The notes under the pieces: generated by a model
Told to the model about the DNA's origin: nothing
The model's database searches: none
Seen by the model: only the letters and a program-made list of their open reading frames with translations
In this document: positions 1 to 10,020 of the stretch, piece after piece
Numbering within the stretch: the stretch's first letter is position 1
How the letters are laid out: each line of letters starts with the position of its first letter
Program-made: the position numbers and the translations under genes
DNA from: Eutreptiella sp. 'Long Island Sound 2002'
Taxonomy: Eukaryota; Euglenozoa; Euglenophyceae; Eutreptiales; Eutreptiaceae
Assembly: GCA_964036045.1 (NCBI GenBank)
Contig: OZ038378.1
Location: forward strand, 174,552,341 to 174,616,340
Length of the DNA stretch: 64,000 nt
Direction of reading: 5' to 3'

Positions 1-1217
1 ATGTGACCACAGGTGTGCCCTACACTCTGACTTCTAACTCTCTGTGCGAGAGACAGAACCCGGTGTTGGAGCAGAACCTGTGGATTCTGATGCAACAGGA
101 CCGTACCAAAGATTGGGTACGTCTGATACCCTGGGCTGTCCTAACCATGAACTCCTAGGAGAGTTCTTCAACTGGCTATACCCCCCACGAACTGTTCCAT
201 GGGGGGTGTCCTGCGTGGTTCTTCAAAACCCCTTTTCCTGAGGACTACAGGAGCCCTGTAGAGGATTGGCTGGAGCATAGGCAGGACCTGGCTGATCTGG
301 CTAGAGCTAACCTGAAACACGTTCGAGAACGTGAGTTGACTAGGCGTAACCGCACGAGACGTGCTGCCACCTTCAAGGTAGGGGACCTTGTGCTGGTACA
401 CCATTCGTGATTGCCCACTTGGCCCCGCAACTGTCTGCAGGACCCCTACTTTGGGCCTTATCGAATTATAAAAATAGATGGATCCAGGATCCGTGTGAGG
501 TGCAGCCCCCGCCTAGGTGGAGAGTTGCTGTGTGCACGTAAGCAGCTGAGACATTACCACTAGCCTGACGAACTGTCCTGGGACGAGTGGCGTCTGTCTG
601 ATAGAGAGGTCGAGCTCATCAACCTAGAGAACGCTGCCAACCCTGAGGAGGCAGAGGAGCTCGAAGTGTTGACTGCCGATGAGATGGCAGTTGATGGCTA
701 CTACGTAATTGCAGGTATTGCTCGCCACGAGTATAAACAGGGCTGGAAATTCCTTACCCTGTGGGACGGCTATGGGCTATCTGAGGCGACCTGGGAACCC
801 ATGTCCGCCTTTACACAGCAAGATGGGAGTATCAACCCCATCTTTCGCTCCTACTTCGTCGAGAACAACGAGGGACAGCTACTAACCCGTGCTGAGACTC
901 TGTCCCAGCGGAAAAAGAAAAACGAATCTCCTTGGGTCAATCTATTAAATGGTTTCCAACCCTCTCAGTCTTCTGACCTCCCAGGGGCGGTGAGTACTCT
1001 TGTGCAGATAGGTCCGTGTAGGTGTGCGAGAGCAGTTGTCACAGTTGCCCCTGCATTGCATCGCAGGACAGGAACGTTAGCCCCCCGTGACAACCCCTCC
1101 CTGGCCGAAGGCCATCGGTTTTGCTCAGACCACCGCTTTCGGAGCACTGCACCTACCCTGGCTGTGCCCTGCAGTCCCATGCCTATGGTTACAAGCGTGA
1201 GCCAAATGGCCGCTTAG
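1..1217 (+). pseudogene. Ty3/gypsy chromovirus tail: integrase C-terminal part plus chromodomain, decayed
   Basis: This is the 3' end of a Ty3/gypsy pol gene that enters from outside the window. One frame (codons starting at multiples of 3) encodes the end of an integrase core (SSTGYTPHELFHG around 166-204), the basic linker, the C-terminal domain with FKVGDLVLV near 375-400, and then a chromodomain at about 694-873 (GWKFLTLWDGYG, ATWEP). Chromodomains on integrases bind modified histones and steer integration into heterochromatin. The frame is broken by TAG at 156-158, TGA at 408-410 and TAG at 561-563, so no full integrase can be made. The reading frame after about 930 shows no recognisable domain. 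A purine tract near 1326-1340 could be the polypurine tract before a 3' LTR, but no LTR pair is visible. The family assignment is firm; the element boundaries are not. Confidence 0.85.
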
Positions 1218-2790
1218 GAGGTACGCAGCCACCCAGCGAGTATGTGCCTTGTTGACCATGTGTTGCATGGGAACTGCCCTGATGTAATGACCTTGGGGAG
1301 CCAACGAAGAGCGGTGGCGTTCTACTCCAGGGGGGAATGGCAAGCAAGGTGCTGTGAGGCAAGGTGTGTCCACCCTCCTTGGGGACAAGCGTGCCCACAG
1401 TTAGGACCCCTGACTGGTCCAGACCCATGGGGTTCTACCCTTCCTTCCCGGGTTACCATACCCCTAAGTGTGCTACGTATGTCTGTATGTGTCTCACTTC
1501 ACTCCACGGCGTGGCTCCCGGAGACTGGGCTTTGCTGACGTCGGACCGAAGGTCCTAATCAGGTACTATTACCACGCCTATGGCGCCCAATTTCTGTGCT
1601 GGCGCCTATCCTTTGGGGAAGACGGCAAAAGCCCTACCTACTAGAGGGGAGGGGTGGCCAAGTGTGCCAAGGGCATACAAAACGCCCATTTTTCTAAAGG
1701 CCAAAAACTAACACACTCCCCTGCCCGCGAGGAAAAGCACGCGGGACAGGAGACACCACTACACTACACACACTAATGCCAGCACTAACCTTCGAAGGCA
1801 GGGTGAGCACAACCGCACTCAGTCCCTGCCAGGCTTGCTGACCCTAACCCCTACACACGCTACTGGGTGGTCATGACGAAGACGTCACGGGCCCTACTGG
1901 CCCCCCTGCGAAATTGCAAGAGAACACAGCGCTACTAAGCAACTGTGGCCTAACAGGGGCGTCACCACACGTTTCCCTGTCAGGGCTTGGCGGGAAGGAG
2001 TGCTATGTTTGCGTGCACAGCGTGTATGATGAAGAAGTCGGGCTATCCCCGCCACTCACGGCTGAGGTACAGTTTGTTGATTGTGTGATCCGCGCCCTTT
2101 TTAGCGTTGGCAGAAAAAAATCCAACTTCGCCGAAGGCAACTGCTGCTGCACCAATCACCCTGACCTCTCCCACCTGTAAAGCAAAGGCAGATGCGACCT
2201 GGTTGGGGGCTGAGGAACCAAGCCAGCCTCCACGTATTATACGCTTCTCAGGCTGACCTATAATACGCTGTCCTCTAACCAGGCCGCAAGCAAGCAAGCT
2301 TAAGGACACCGCCCGTTCTCTTATAGAACGTAGGGCGGAGCCCTGGGTAGCCTAAGCAAGAGTTGTACCGTGTGCACTGCGCGTGGCCGATATCCCTTTA
2401 ATGCATCGTGTGTATCCAGGGAAGGGAGACAATTCACTATACAGTTACTCCTACCATTAACCCACAACAACCAATCAGCGCGTGACTCAACCAGGAGGTG
2501 AGCTCTTCCTGGGCTTACCTACCTTACTCACCACGCATCATGTGAATGCCGAAGGGAACACGAACGCAAAACAACCCTAAGTGTTTAAACTACCCGACAG
2601 CGAGTTGTAAACAACCCTAATCGATTAATGCATCGTGTGTCATGCATGCCCTTACCTTGTTACCTGCAGAAGAAGGACAGGATTGGCGAACAACAGCACA
2701 GCGCAAAACAAACCTACGCGCTCTCAACAACCCTATTTTGGCGCTACGGCAACACGGACACGAGCAAGCACTTTCCTTTTTGACCTGTGA
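1218..2790. other. Intergenic, no supported gene
   Basis: Only short, inconsistent reading frames occur here. A TGGCGCCCA motif near 1581 resembles a retroelement primer binding site but has no LTR upstream. A 14 bp motif (AATGCATCGTGTGT) occurs near 2399 and again near 2626, and ACAACCCTAA-type strings recur between 2570 and 2740. The stretch may contain the remains of the chromovirus 3' LTR and the left edge of repeat R1. Confidence 0.5.
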
Positions 2791-4570
2791 AGAGAAGAGA
2801 AAAGTGGATTGGGACACAGGGAAAGCGCCACAACGTGTGAATGCCTAGATTAGGCGCATGCATCGCGAGCACGGCACATACACTAACCCTACGTGCGCGC
2901 TGCGTGCTCCATTCGTATCACATACCTTTCATTCTCGTTTTGACCTGTGCAGAGCAAGCTAAGTGAACGCCCAAACCCCCAACGAATGCAACGGTGACAA
3001 CCCTAGTGTTTTAGCGACACTATCAACACGAACGCAATGCATGCATGTGACATGACACTAACATACCTGAGAGGCGGGTTGTGCACCTGCTCTGTTGTGT
3101 GGGTTTCTGTACAATACGTTTTCCTAAAGTTTATAAAATTTTTGATGCAACTGTACAAAAATTTCTTTTAAAAGCTTAAAAACGCACGGCTCATACCTTC
3201 CTTTTCTGGAGCCGTTTACGCTTGCGCAACTCTTTTTCGGAGTCCGCTCCTGTTGCGCAACCCTTTTTGGGAGTCCGCTCCTGTTGCGGTTGTCTGCGAC
3301 TTTAAGTTTTGACCTGAAAATGACGATTTCAAACGTCCTCTCGTCAGTTTTTAGCGATTTGACTTCTTAAATCGCTAACCCTTTCGCTAAACCACAGGAT
3401 TTACTCCCTGTTGGTTCCATTCTCTATTTTGTTCAGCCCCTGGAGTTTTTTGCCCTCCATTGGGAGTATTGCTCCGCCCTGGGCCTTGGTCAGGACGTTT
3501 ACTAAAACGCTGTTTATACAGCGATCGCCCTCCGCATTAGAGCGTTCGACTGTACCCTAGTGGGCAAACATGTGTGCTCTAGGAAGGGAGTCGTGGGTTC
3601 AAACCCCACTACCCCGAAATTTTGTTCAAAAGCTTTTGCCGCACGCTGGCGACTTTCGAGGAATGCCCCATCGAAGGGGCATCATTCATGGTACATTACA
3701 CTGTTTTTCGAGGGTACCTGCAGTGTGATAGGCTTCTATGAACTGATGGGAATGTGTTTGGCTGGTTTAATGCATTTTCTGAGGTAATTTTGGGGAAATT
3801 TGAGCCTTTTTCCTTGGTCCTACTAGCTTGATCAATTAGTACTCCAGGGGGAAGTAAGAAAACGTCACTTCCATGTCTTTCTTGGGGGACTTGATCCAGG
3901 CTGAGCCCCCTCCTAAAAACCTTTTGTTGATGTTGAGACTAACTTAATCATTTTTGTCTTTCTTTTGAAGTTAAAGTACGCTTTCTCAAGGTAACTAGGG
4001 TTATAACCCTAGCCCCCCATGAAGTTCACCCCTACCACTCAACTGAGCGGGGGTATCTTCCTTCATGGAGGTTATACCGAAATAAAGTAGGCACTTCATG
4101 CCTAGGGCCTTGTAGGTTAAGCCTAGTGGTCCCCCATCTCAAGACCCCTATACTGCATTGATTCTACCACTTATTGTAATTCTACTTTGTAACTGTTTCT
4201 GAATTCAGTTACTTGCCCAAGCCATATCCTGTGTCTGGCCTAACTCCTATGCCCCAGATTCCTAACCAACTCCAATTCATCCAAAAGAGTGCACATGAAG
4301 TGCTTGGTGCTATCTTGGAGGCCTGAGTCTTGCCAGGTTTCACATAAGACCATCTATTTTGTTTATAAACCATTGGAGCTTTGTATTTAGATCTACCTTT
4401 GTCTATCTGCGGCCCCTCTTTGTTACACATGTTTTGATTGTGGAAGGAGTTATCCTGATTTGTTTGATCCGGTGCCTGGACTTGCTCTACATTACCTTTG
4501 TGTGGACTTCATTTTGAGTTGTGGAAGATCAGCAAGGGTTTTCAAAAACATATACAAGGAACAAGCAGGA
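2791..4570. repeat. Dispersed AT-rich repeat R1 (partner of R2)
   Basis: About 1.78 kb that aligns in the same orientation with 53457-55195. Shared blocks include the stretch around GGATTGGGACACAGGG at 2808, the poly-A/T rich part near 3120-3180, the block ending TTTAGCGATTTGACTTCTTAAATCGCTA, and the stretch around ACTAGGGTTATAACCCTAG near 3990-4010. Similarity fades after about 4570. R1 has a tandem duplication of a ~31 bp unit at about 3223-3290 that R2 carries once. No protein of its own is recognised. A tRNA-like module lies inside. It may be a non-autonomous retroelement or a large LTR remnant; the class is not settled. Confidence 0.8.
3515..3620 (+). other. tRNA-like module with Pol III A/B-box-like motifs (R1 copy)
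   Basis: The segment resembles a tRNA in order: an A-box-like stretch before TTAGAGCGTTCGACTG (D-arm style), a central CCCTAG...CTAGG hairpin, then a T-arm-like GTGGGTTCAAACCCCAC. GGTTCAAACCC is close to the B-box consensus GGTTCRANTCC. The 5' and 3' ends do not form a convincing 7 bp acceptor stem, so this is more likely a tRNA-derived segment than a working tRNA gene. The R2 copy at 54160-54262 keeps the same boxes. Confidence 0.45.
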
Positions 4571-4886
4571 GTGCGAGCAAACCAGAAACCCTTTCTTATC
4601 CCTTGGTTCTTTTTGGTTTTGCTGTCCCAAAAACCATTTCATCTATCTTTCATTCTGCAGTGGAGACTCAAGTCCCGTAATCACTTCCTCTATGCTTTAT
4701 TGTTTCTCTATTTTCAAGTCTCTGTATGTGAAGTGTGCTCAGTTTCTGACACACTGACGTGGGGGCAGGGCCCCGTCAGTTTTATACATCTTTTTCATGG
4801 TTTCCATATCTATCCTAGTGGTATGCACCTCACGATACAAGGCACCCCTTTTTGCGGGTCATGGGTTCAATTCCCGGAAAACTTAA
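4571..4886. other. AT-rich spacer with a weak tRNA-like B-box motif
   Basis: No gene is supported. Near 4810-4892 an AGTGGTATGCACC stretch is followed by GGGTTCAATTCCC, which together resemble tRNA A and B boxes, but no full cloverleaf could be drawn. It may be the edge of another tRNA-derived repeat. Confidence 0.3.
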
Positions 4887-5947
4887 CTAGAGCTGGTCAC
4901 ACCCTTTTTCTACCGCCAGCTCCAATAGAAGTACCAACAAGTCCTCGTAGGTGAGGGTCCTTGCCTTCCGTTTGGCTGTGGCCCGGCATTCTTCCCGGAC
5001 TTCTTTGGTGATCTTGGCCACGAGCCACCACAGCAGCTCGTCGCTGCCGTATGATCCGGCCGTCAGTCGCCTTACCCAGTGGTCCACATCCGCCAATAGT
5101 TCGGAGATACACGTTACTTTTGGGTTGTTGGGCAGCATACGCAGGTTCTGGATCTCTGTCCGGATCGATAAATCCGTCTCATTGGAAGGATATTGCCTCT
5201 CACGCGCAACGAGCCCCTCCCAGAATGGAGCAAACTTAGTCACAATCTGCTTGTCCCGCTTCTGCAAGTACTTCGTCTTGCAACAGTGCAAGAGCAGGTC
5301 GCACTTCACCCGCCTACTTGCACGGGTTTGGCCGGTCCTCCTCAAGAACCAGCCAAAGCTGTCGGTGAACTAGCAGAGGTCCTTCCTAGTGAGCTCAGGT
5401 ATCCTGAAGGTGGCGATAGCCTTGGCCTACCTGGAGCAGCGTCTTTCATTGCGTTGACTCTTCTTTTTGTCTTCTTCTTTTTGCTACCCGTTTCATCTGG
5501 GTCATCAGAGTTATCATCCTTTGAGGGTGATGCACAGGACGGGGATGGTGATTCGTTGTCTAAGAGATCGCCACCCATATCACTGAAGCCGCAGGGCTCC
5601 ACATCTACCATAGCCCTCAAGGCTGTACATCCCAGCTGGTCCACCTCCGCGCGCGTAGACACTCGCGTGGAGTTCTTCACGTGGTTGTAGGGTAGTCGAG
5701 GAGTCCTTGGCACAAAGGGGCTCCTTGGAATAGCCGTAGTGGTTGGCATGGGCCAACTCCCTGCACCACCCAAGGTATGACTTAGCCCAGCCACCAAATG
5801 GTTGCCCTTTACACGGTGAGGCAAAGCCGCAGGGGTCATAGGCGAACCTTGCGGTAGTATCAAGGGGTCCAGTTTGGCCCTAATGTGTTGAGCGAGGTCC
5901 CAGGTCAAATTGGCGGTGACCGCACGGAGTAGTTCACGGATTTGCAA
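4887..5947 (-). pseudogene. Gag-like remnant in two frames
   Basis: Two minus-strand frames abut: 5947-5342 (201 codons) and 5345-4887 (152 codons). The first has a low-complexity Ser/Asp-rich part followed by a KKKKTKRR basic cluster, then the break. The second is a mostly helical stretch with a W/L-rich core (DELLWWLVAKITKEV) ending in a YEDLLVLLLEL motif. Such a helical segment followed by a 'YEDLL..LL' end is common in Gag capsid regions of plant and algal LTR elements. That resemblance is the only functional evidence, and no zinc knuckle or pol follows. The frame change near 5342-5400 and the in-frame stop before FTDSFGW suggest decay. It could instead be a fragment of a host nuclear protein. 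Confidence 0.35.
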
Positions 5948-6084
5948 AACGACCTCCTTGACTCCTTGCTCCTTCCTCTACATGATCCTCAGCCCCGCAG
6001 ATCACCCAAAGAGCCAAAACCGAGCCCATGCTCCGGCATCGTGTACGCCAACATCGTAGGTAGGGGCGCAATGGTAGCTCGAGC

Positions 6085-6500
6085 TTTTTGAGTACGTTTT
6101 GAGTAAAGTTGTATGCAGGTAGTTAGTGCCACGTCTGGTGAAATCTGATAAAACGCCCCCTCCCGAGGGGGCTATTTGTTTGGAAAAAAACGGGTAAATG
6201 AGCCTTTTGAAAATGTTTTCATGAGGACCCCCCCTATTTTGGGGGCGCTGAATCCAAAAAACATGCTTCTGGAGTCCAAGGAAATTGCCCTTCGGGTACG
6301 TTTTTCAGTAAAGTTTTATGCAGGTAGTTAGTGCCACGTTTGGTGAAATCTGGTAAAACGCCCCCCCCGGGGCCATTTGTTTGGAAAAAACGGGTAAATG
6401 AGCCTTTTGAAAATGTTTTCATGATGACCCCCCCTGGTTTGGGGGCGCTGAATCCAAAAAAACATGCTGTTGCAGTCCAAAAAATTGCTTTTTGAGTACT
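6085..6500. repeat. Tandem duplication, ~205 bp period, two copies
   Basis: AGTAAAGTT followed by ATGCAGGTAGTTAGTGCC occurs at 6102 and again at 6307. Both copies continue through TTTGGAAAAAA, ACGGGTAAATGAGCC, a run of C's and GGGGGCGCTGAATCC. The copies differ by a few substitutions and C-run length changes. No coding potential is seen. Confidence 0.85.
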
Positions 6501-6510
6501 TTTTGAGTAA

Positions 6511-8686
6511 AGTGACGTTTTGGCCCGTAAAATCATAGGTGGAGGGCCCTGGAACTGCATCAGGTATTCACAAGGAGTAGGCTCATGGATACCAGTGTAA
6601 GAAGAGCCACATGTAACTGGTTCCTTGACTACATGTGACACAAGTGGTGTTTTAGGGTGTGTGTCCAATCCATGGGTATACCATGGCTATAGGGTTAGGC
6701 GCGGCAGTAAGGCCTGTTTCCTCAGCCACAGGAGGAGTGGTTGTAGGGAAGGATGTAGCTAGATGTCCAGGTGGGTGTGTAGTTGCTGCATGAGAGGATG
6801 TAGCTGGATGTGTAGGGAGTCCAGTCGCACCCAGGGAGCTCTCGGAAGGGAGCTCGGCCGCTTCAAGTACAGTGACTGAAGAGAAGGTCATCTCAGCGAA
6901 GTGTGCATCATCAGTTTGTTGGTGTGCTCCTTCGCGGTCTACTCTTGCTCTTGCTTTCCCTTTTTCCTTCTCCATGCCTTCAGGTGTTCCCACCTGCAAT
7001 TCACTGAAGGCTGTTTCACTCCAGTCAAGTCCAGAGAATCGTCCTAATGCTTCGTGCAACTTAAGATCACGGAAGGTACGGCCTGGAGGACACGTTCACT
7101 AGCAGGTCTGGGCTCTGGCGCCGGCTTGGCTGCTGCCACTGAGGGCTATGTCGTCTCGGCAGTGTGCTTGGTGTCCATTATACATTCTTCGCCCTTCAAG
7201 GAGTGTCAGGCTTGGCGTACTAGTTGTACTGCGTGGGGCTGCACGAGCGCAAAGACTATATGTCTCTGCTACTATCAAGAATGATATGCTTTCAATGACT
7301 GATGTGTATTGATGTGTGTCTGCTTGTAGCCTGCTACTTGCTTGCTCCTCAGGTTTTTGTGTATTGTGGAAACCAAGGAAAAGACGCAATCCACAGTCCA
7401 AGTAGGGCACAATTCATGAACTATGATGACCCTGCACAATATCTAACCTTGGGGAGACTCCTTTTTGCTCCCTCTCTATTTGTTGCCCTTTTTCGAAAAT
7501 AAAAAGACAGCCTACTTCCCTAACATTAGATCCACATCCCAAAGCACTAACACTAAGAGGGTGGTGGTTGCTTTCCTGCTCACACACACACAAAGGTACA
7601 ACAACTACAAGTAAATACTATACAAAAAGCCGGTTTCCTAGTCTAAGACAAGGAAACACAAAGAGAGAAATAGAGCGTGGCGGAACGGAGCGTGAGAGCA
7701 CATGAAGATGCATGTGTGTATGGAGTGTGTGGGCGCACCTCCTACACTACATTTTGGTGTGAACGCCATGCATGTGACCTCAACACTTCATTCCTTTACC
7801 TACCTACAATTATGCATGAACAAACACGTGCATGACATGAATCATAATCAGAAAAGCATTGAAACCCGAGAGAAATTGGAACCCATTATTGGAGATTCAT
7901 TGTTCATTCATACATACATGCATTCATGCTTTATCTTGACCTACATGCATGCATTCCTACTTCCTACATATATATCACACTCATGCCATGTCATGCTTAA
8001 TTGGCTATGAGTGCTTACCTTCATACCTTGACAAATATTCAGTGAAGCGTGAAATACCAAATTTACCCAATGGATGTGTGCAAACATGCAAGACAAGTAT
8101 GAGCATAACCATCTTAACATTACAATAGCGCTGAATTTTGGGAATCGCAAAATGCGGTGTCCCGGGGCATCCTCTTGATTGAAAAATGGAGGATTTGAGG
8201 AGAGAAGGTAAAGTTCTTCGAAAATTTGTAATTTTTGAGATCGCTAAGCGACCAAAGCTCGAAATTACGACATCGCGATTAATGTCGCCCGCGATCGAGA
8301 TCGGTCTTCATCGGAAGCTCGTTCTCGCTTACCATTCAGCACTATACTAACCATACCTTGTACAAAAAGACAATTTACGGACCACCGCATGTCCGGTACA
8401 CCCCCCTCCTCGGGTCAAAATGTTATCCCAAGAATTGGGAGAACATTTTGCTTGAAAGATACACCGAGTGTGCGAGTAGGAAAAGAGAAGCACACTACCC
8501 GGCATCCGAGGTGATGTGATATGTATGGCGGAGACTTGGCGCCCAATGGGGTGCTCCGTTTTGATGGGGGTGGTAGTGTCCTAAGAAAGATAGTGTGAGG
8601 CCGCCATCCCCACACCATCAAGCCGGACACTAGGGTCGCGACGTTGGAAAAAAAAAGATGGACTCACCCAACTTGTGGTTGGGGTA
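6511..8686. other. Intergenic, no supported gene
   Basis: The only moderately long frame (minus, 7059-6652, 135 codons) is Thr/Pro/His-rich and follows a GATGTAGCT-type micro-repeat, so it is probably spurious. 7700-8000 is rich in CATGCATG and TACATACATG strings. 8150-8300 is rich in GAAATCG/CGATCG motifs. Confidence 0.5.
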
Positions 8687-9319
8687 CTAGGAGGAGGACA
8701 AGCCTACAACCCCTAGTTCACGGAGAGTCATGGTCCCCGGAGTATATAGATTTTTTCCTCGTGGGAAATAAAAGATACATTGAAGGTGGCCATCGAAGCG
8801 CGTCCTTTGAGCCTTTACAAGCTCTCTGAGTTGCCTTCGGCAAGGGAGTTCCAAGTCGGTGATATCCCCATGGACGGACTCAATCCACTCGAGCTCCGTA
8901 CGCGTACATTTATACACCCAACACATACCGCACTCGTCGTTGGAGGGATGGGTGTTCTCAAACCACCGTTGGGTGCGTTGGTGTGGCGTGGTCCCTTGAG
9001 GGGTATAGGAGTATTCGGGTTGAGGTTGAGGTTGAGGTTGAGGTTGAGGTTGAGGTTGGTCATCCCCTTGCCCAATTGTCCCCTGAGGGACATCCGCGGG
9101 TGTGGGTGGTGTGGGTTGATGTTGTTGGAAGTCGTAATGACTTTGGTTGTTTGTGGGATAGTACTTATGCTCATCATTCACGTGTTCATGGCCGTGCGCT
9201 TGAGTATTGTCAACGGCATGTTGCTCAATCTGGTTTTCCAAATGTGCATGTCCATGTGCTTGAGTATCGTGGCCCCTACGTTGCCCATAGTGACGCGTTC
9301 CCGTGGGGGGCCTGGCCAC
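8687..9319 (-). CDS. Unknown protein with a Gln-Pro repeat and a Cys-containing C-terminal region
   Basis: A 210-codon ORF, not recognised. The first ten codons lie inside the left inverted repeat (9291-10020), so its start is shared with repeat DNA and may not be the native one. Residues ~20-75 are His/Gln/Asn-rich. A (QP)n tract of about seven repeats around residue 90-103 comes from the GGTTGA microsatellite. The C-terminal ~100 residues look ordered, with an ECGMCWVYKC cluster and further Cys residues that could bind zinc. The downstream frame ends at TAG. It could be a partial gene captured beside the repeat, or part of a mobile element. No function is assigned. Confidence 0.4.
   Translation of the reverse strand: MARPPTGTRHYGQRRGHDTQAHGHAHLENQIEQHAVDNTQAHGHEHVNDEHKYYPTNNQSHYDFQQHQPTPPTPADVPQGTIGQGDDQPQPQPQPQPQPQPEYSYTPQGTTPHQRTQRWFENTHPSNDECGMCWVYKCTRTELEWIESVHGDITDLELPCRRQLRELVKAQRTRFDGHLQCIFYFPRGKNLYTPGTMTLRELGVVGLSSS
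9018..9059. repeat. (GGTTGA) hexanucleotide microsatellite
   Basis: Six perfect GGTTGA units (9018-9053) and one imperfect unit. They encode the Gln-Pro tract on the minus strand. Confidence 0.95.
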
Positions 9320-10020
9320 GGGACGCTGCGGTGGACACGCGCAAGTGAGCAGGCAGGCAAAGCACTACGCTCACAGGGGCATCAATGCGCTCATGTCATG
9401 TGACAAAGCGTTTCAGGATCCTTGCCACTCTGAAACAAGGGAACAAAAGTATGTACAGCAACACATCAGGATATGTACACATGGGGTTAAGACTGGACTG
9501 GGGTAAGGGCATCACAGGACAATGGACACTCAGTCCTAACTCGTATCCCAATCCCAGGTCCGACCCTCTCAGTGGCTGGTGGGGGCGGGGGCTCAAACAC
9601 AACCCATGCCCTGCTCAGTCCAGACCCTGAAACCCTGCCAATAGGGGGGGTGTCCCGCTCAGCCACAGGCGAGTTCCTGAGAAAACAAAGGGGCTCCAAG
9701 GTCAACCGACAGTGGCTCCCTCTGCTCCCTTAACAGCAGGTCCGAACTCCTCTCTGAGACAGAGATATGGCCCCGCCATTGTCCCCTAGGAGTTGGTAGC
9801 TGAAAATGGGCTGTTTCAGCCCAAACTGATGATAGCTCCGAAAACTCCAAAATTGACCCCTCGTCCGGACCCGCCAGAGGTAGGGACGAGGCACCTGACC
9901 CTATGCCCTTCGCATACGAACCCCTTGGAGCCCTCACCCAACCTGGTTCCCTCTGAGGTCCCGGCATCAGGGCACCACGGGTTCGTCAAGTGGGGTCATA
10001 ATTGCCAAAATCGCAAAATC
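9291..10020 (+). repeat. Left arm of a ~725 bp inverted repeat pair
   Basis: The segment matches the reverse complement of 18060-18782. Both outer edges begin sharply at TGACGCGTTCCCGTGGGG. Shared internal blocks include GCAGGCAGGCAAAGCACTACGCTCAC, the AAGGGAACAAAAGTATGTACAGC block, the GGTCCAACCCTCTCAGTGGC region and CATCAGGGCACCACG near the inner edge. Identity by eye is roughly 85-90 %, fading past the GCCAAAATC motif at about 10020. No target-site duplication is visible outside. The arms may be terminal inverted repeats or two opposed copies of an LTR-like repeat. Confidence 0.85.

Noticed and set aside
1575-1600. Primer-binding-site motif TGGCGCCCA (also near 8548)
   Set aside because: No LTR end lies just upstream at either place, and no element follows in the right orientation.
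3560-3787. Small ORF conserved in R1 and R2 (75 and 88 codons)
   Set aside because: It runs through the tRNA-like module, and its GSNPTTP stretch is the well-known spurious translation of tRNA sequence. Similarity follows from DNA similarity.
4800-4895. A functional tRNA gene
   Set aside because: The T-arm-like GGGTTCAATTCCC is present, but anticodon and acceptor stems could not be formed.
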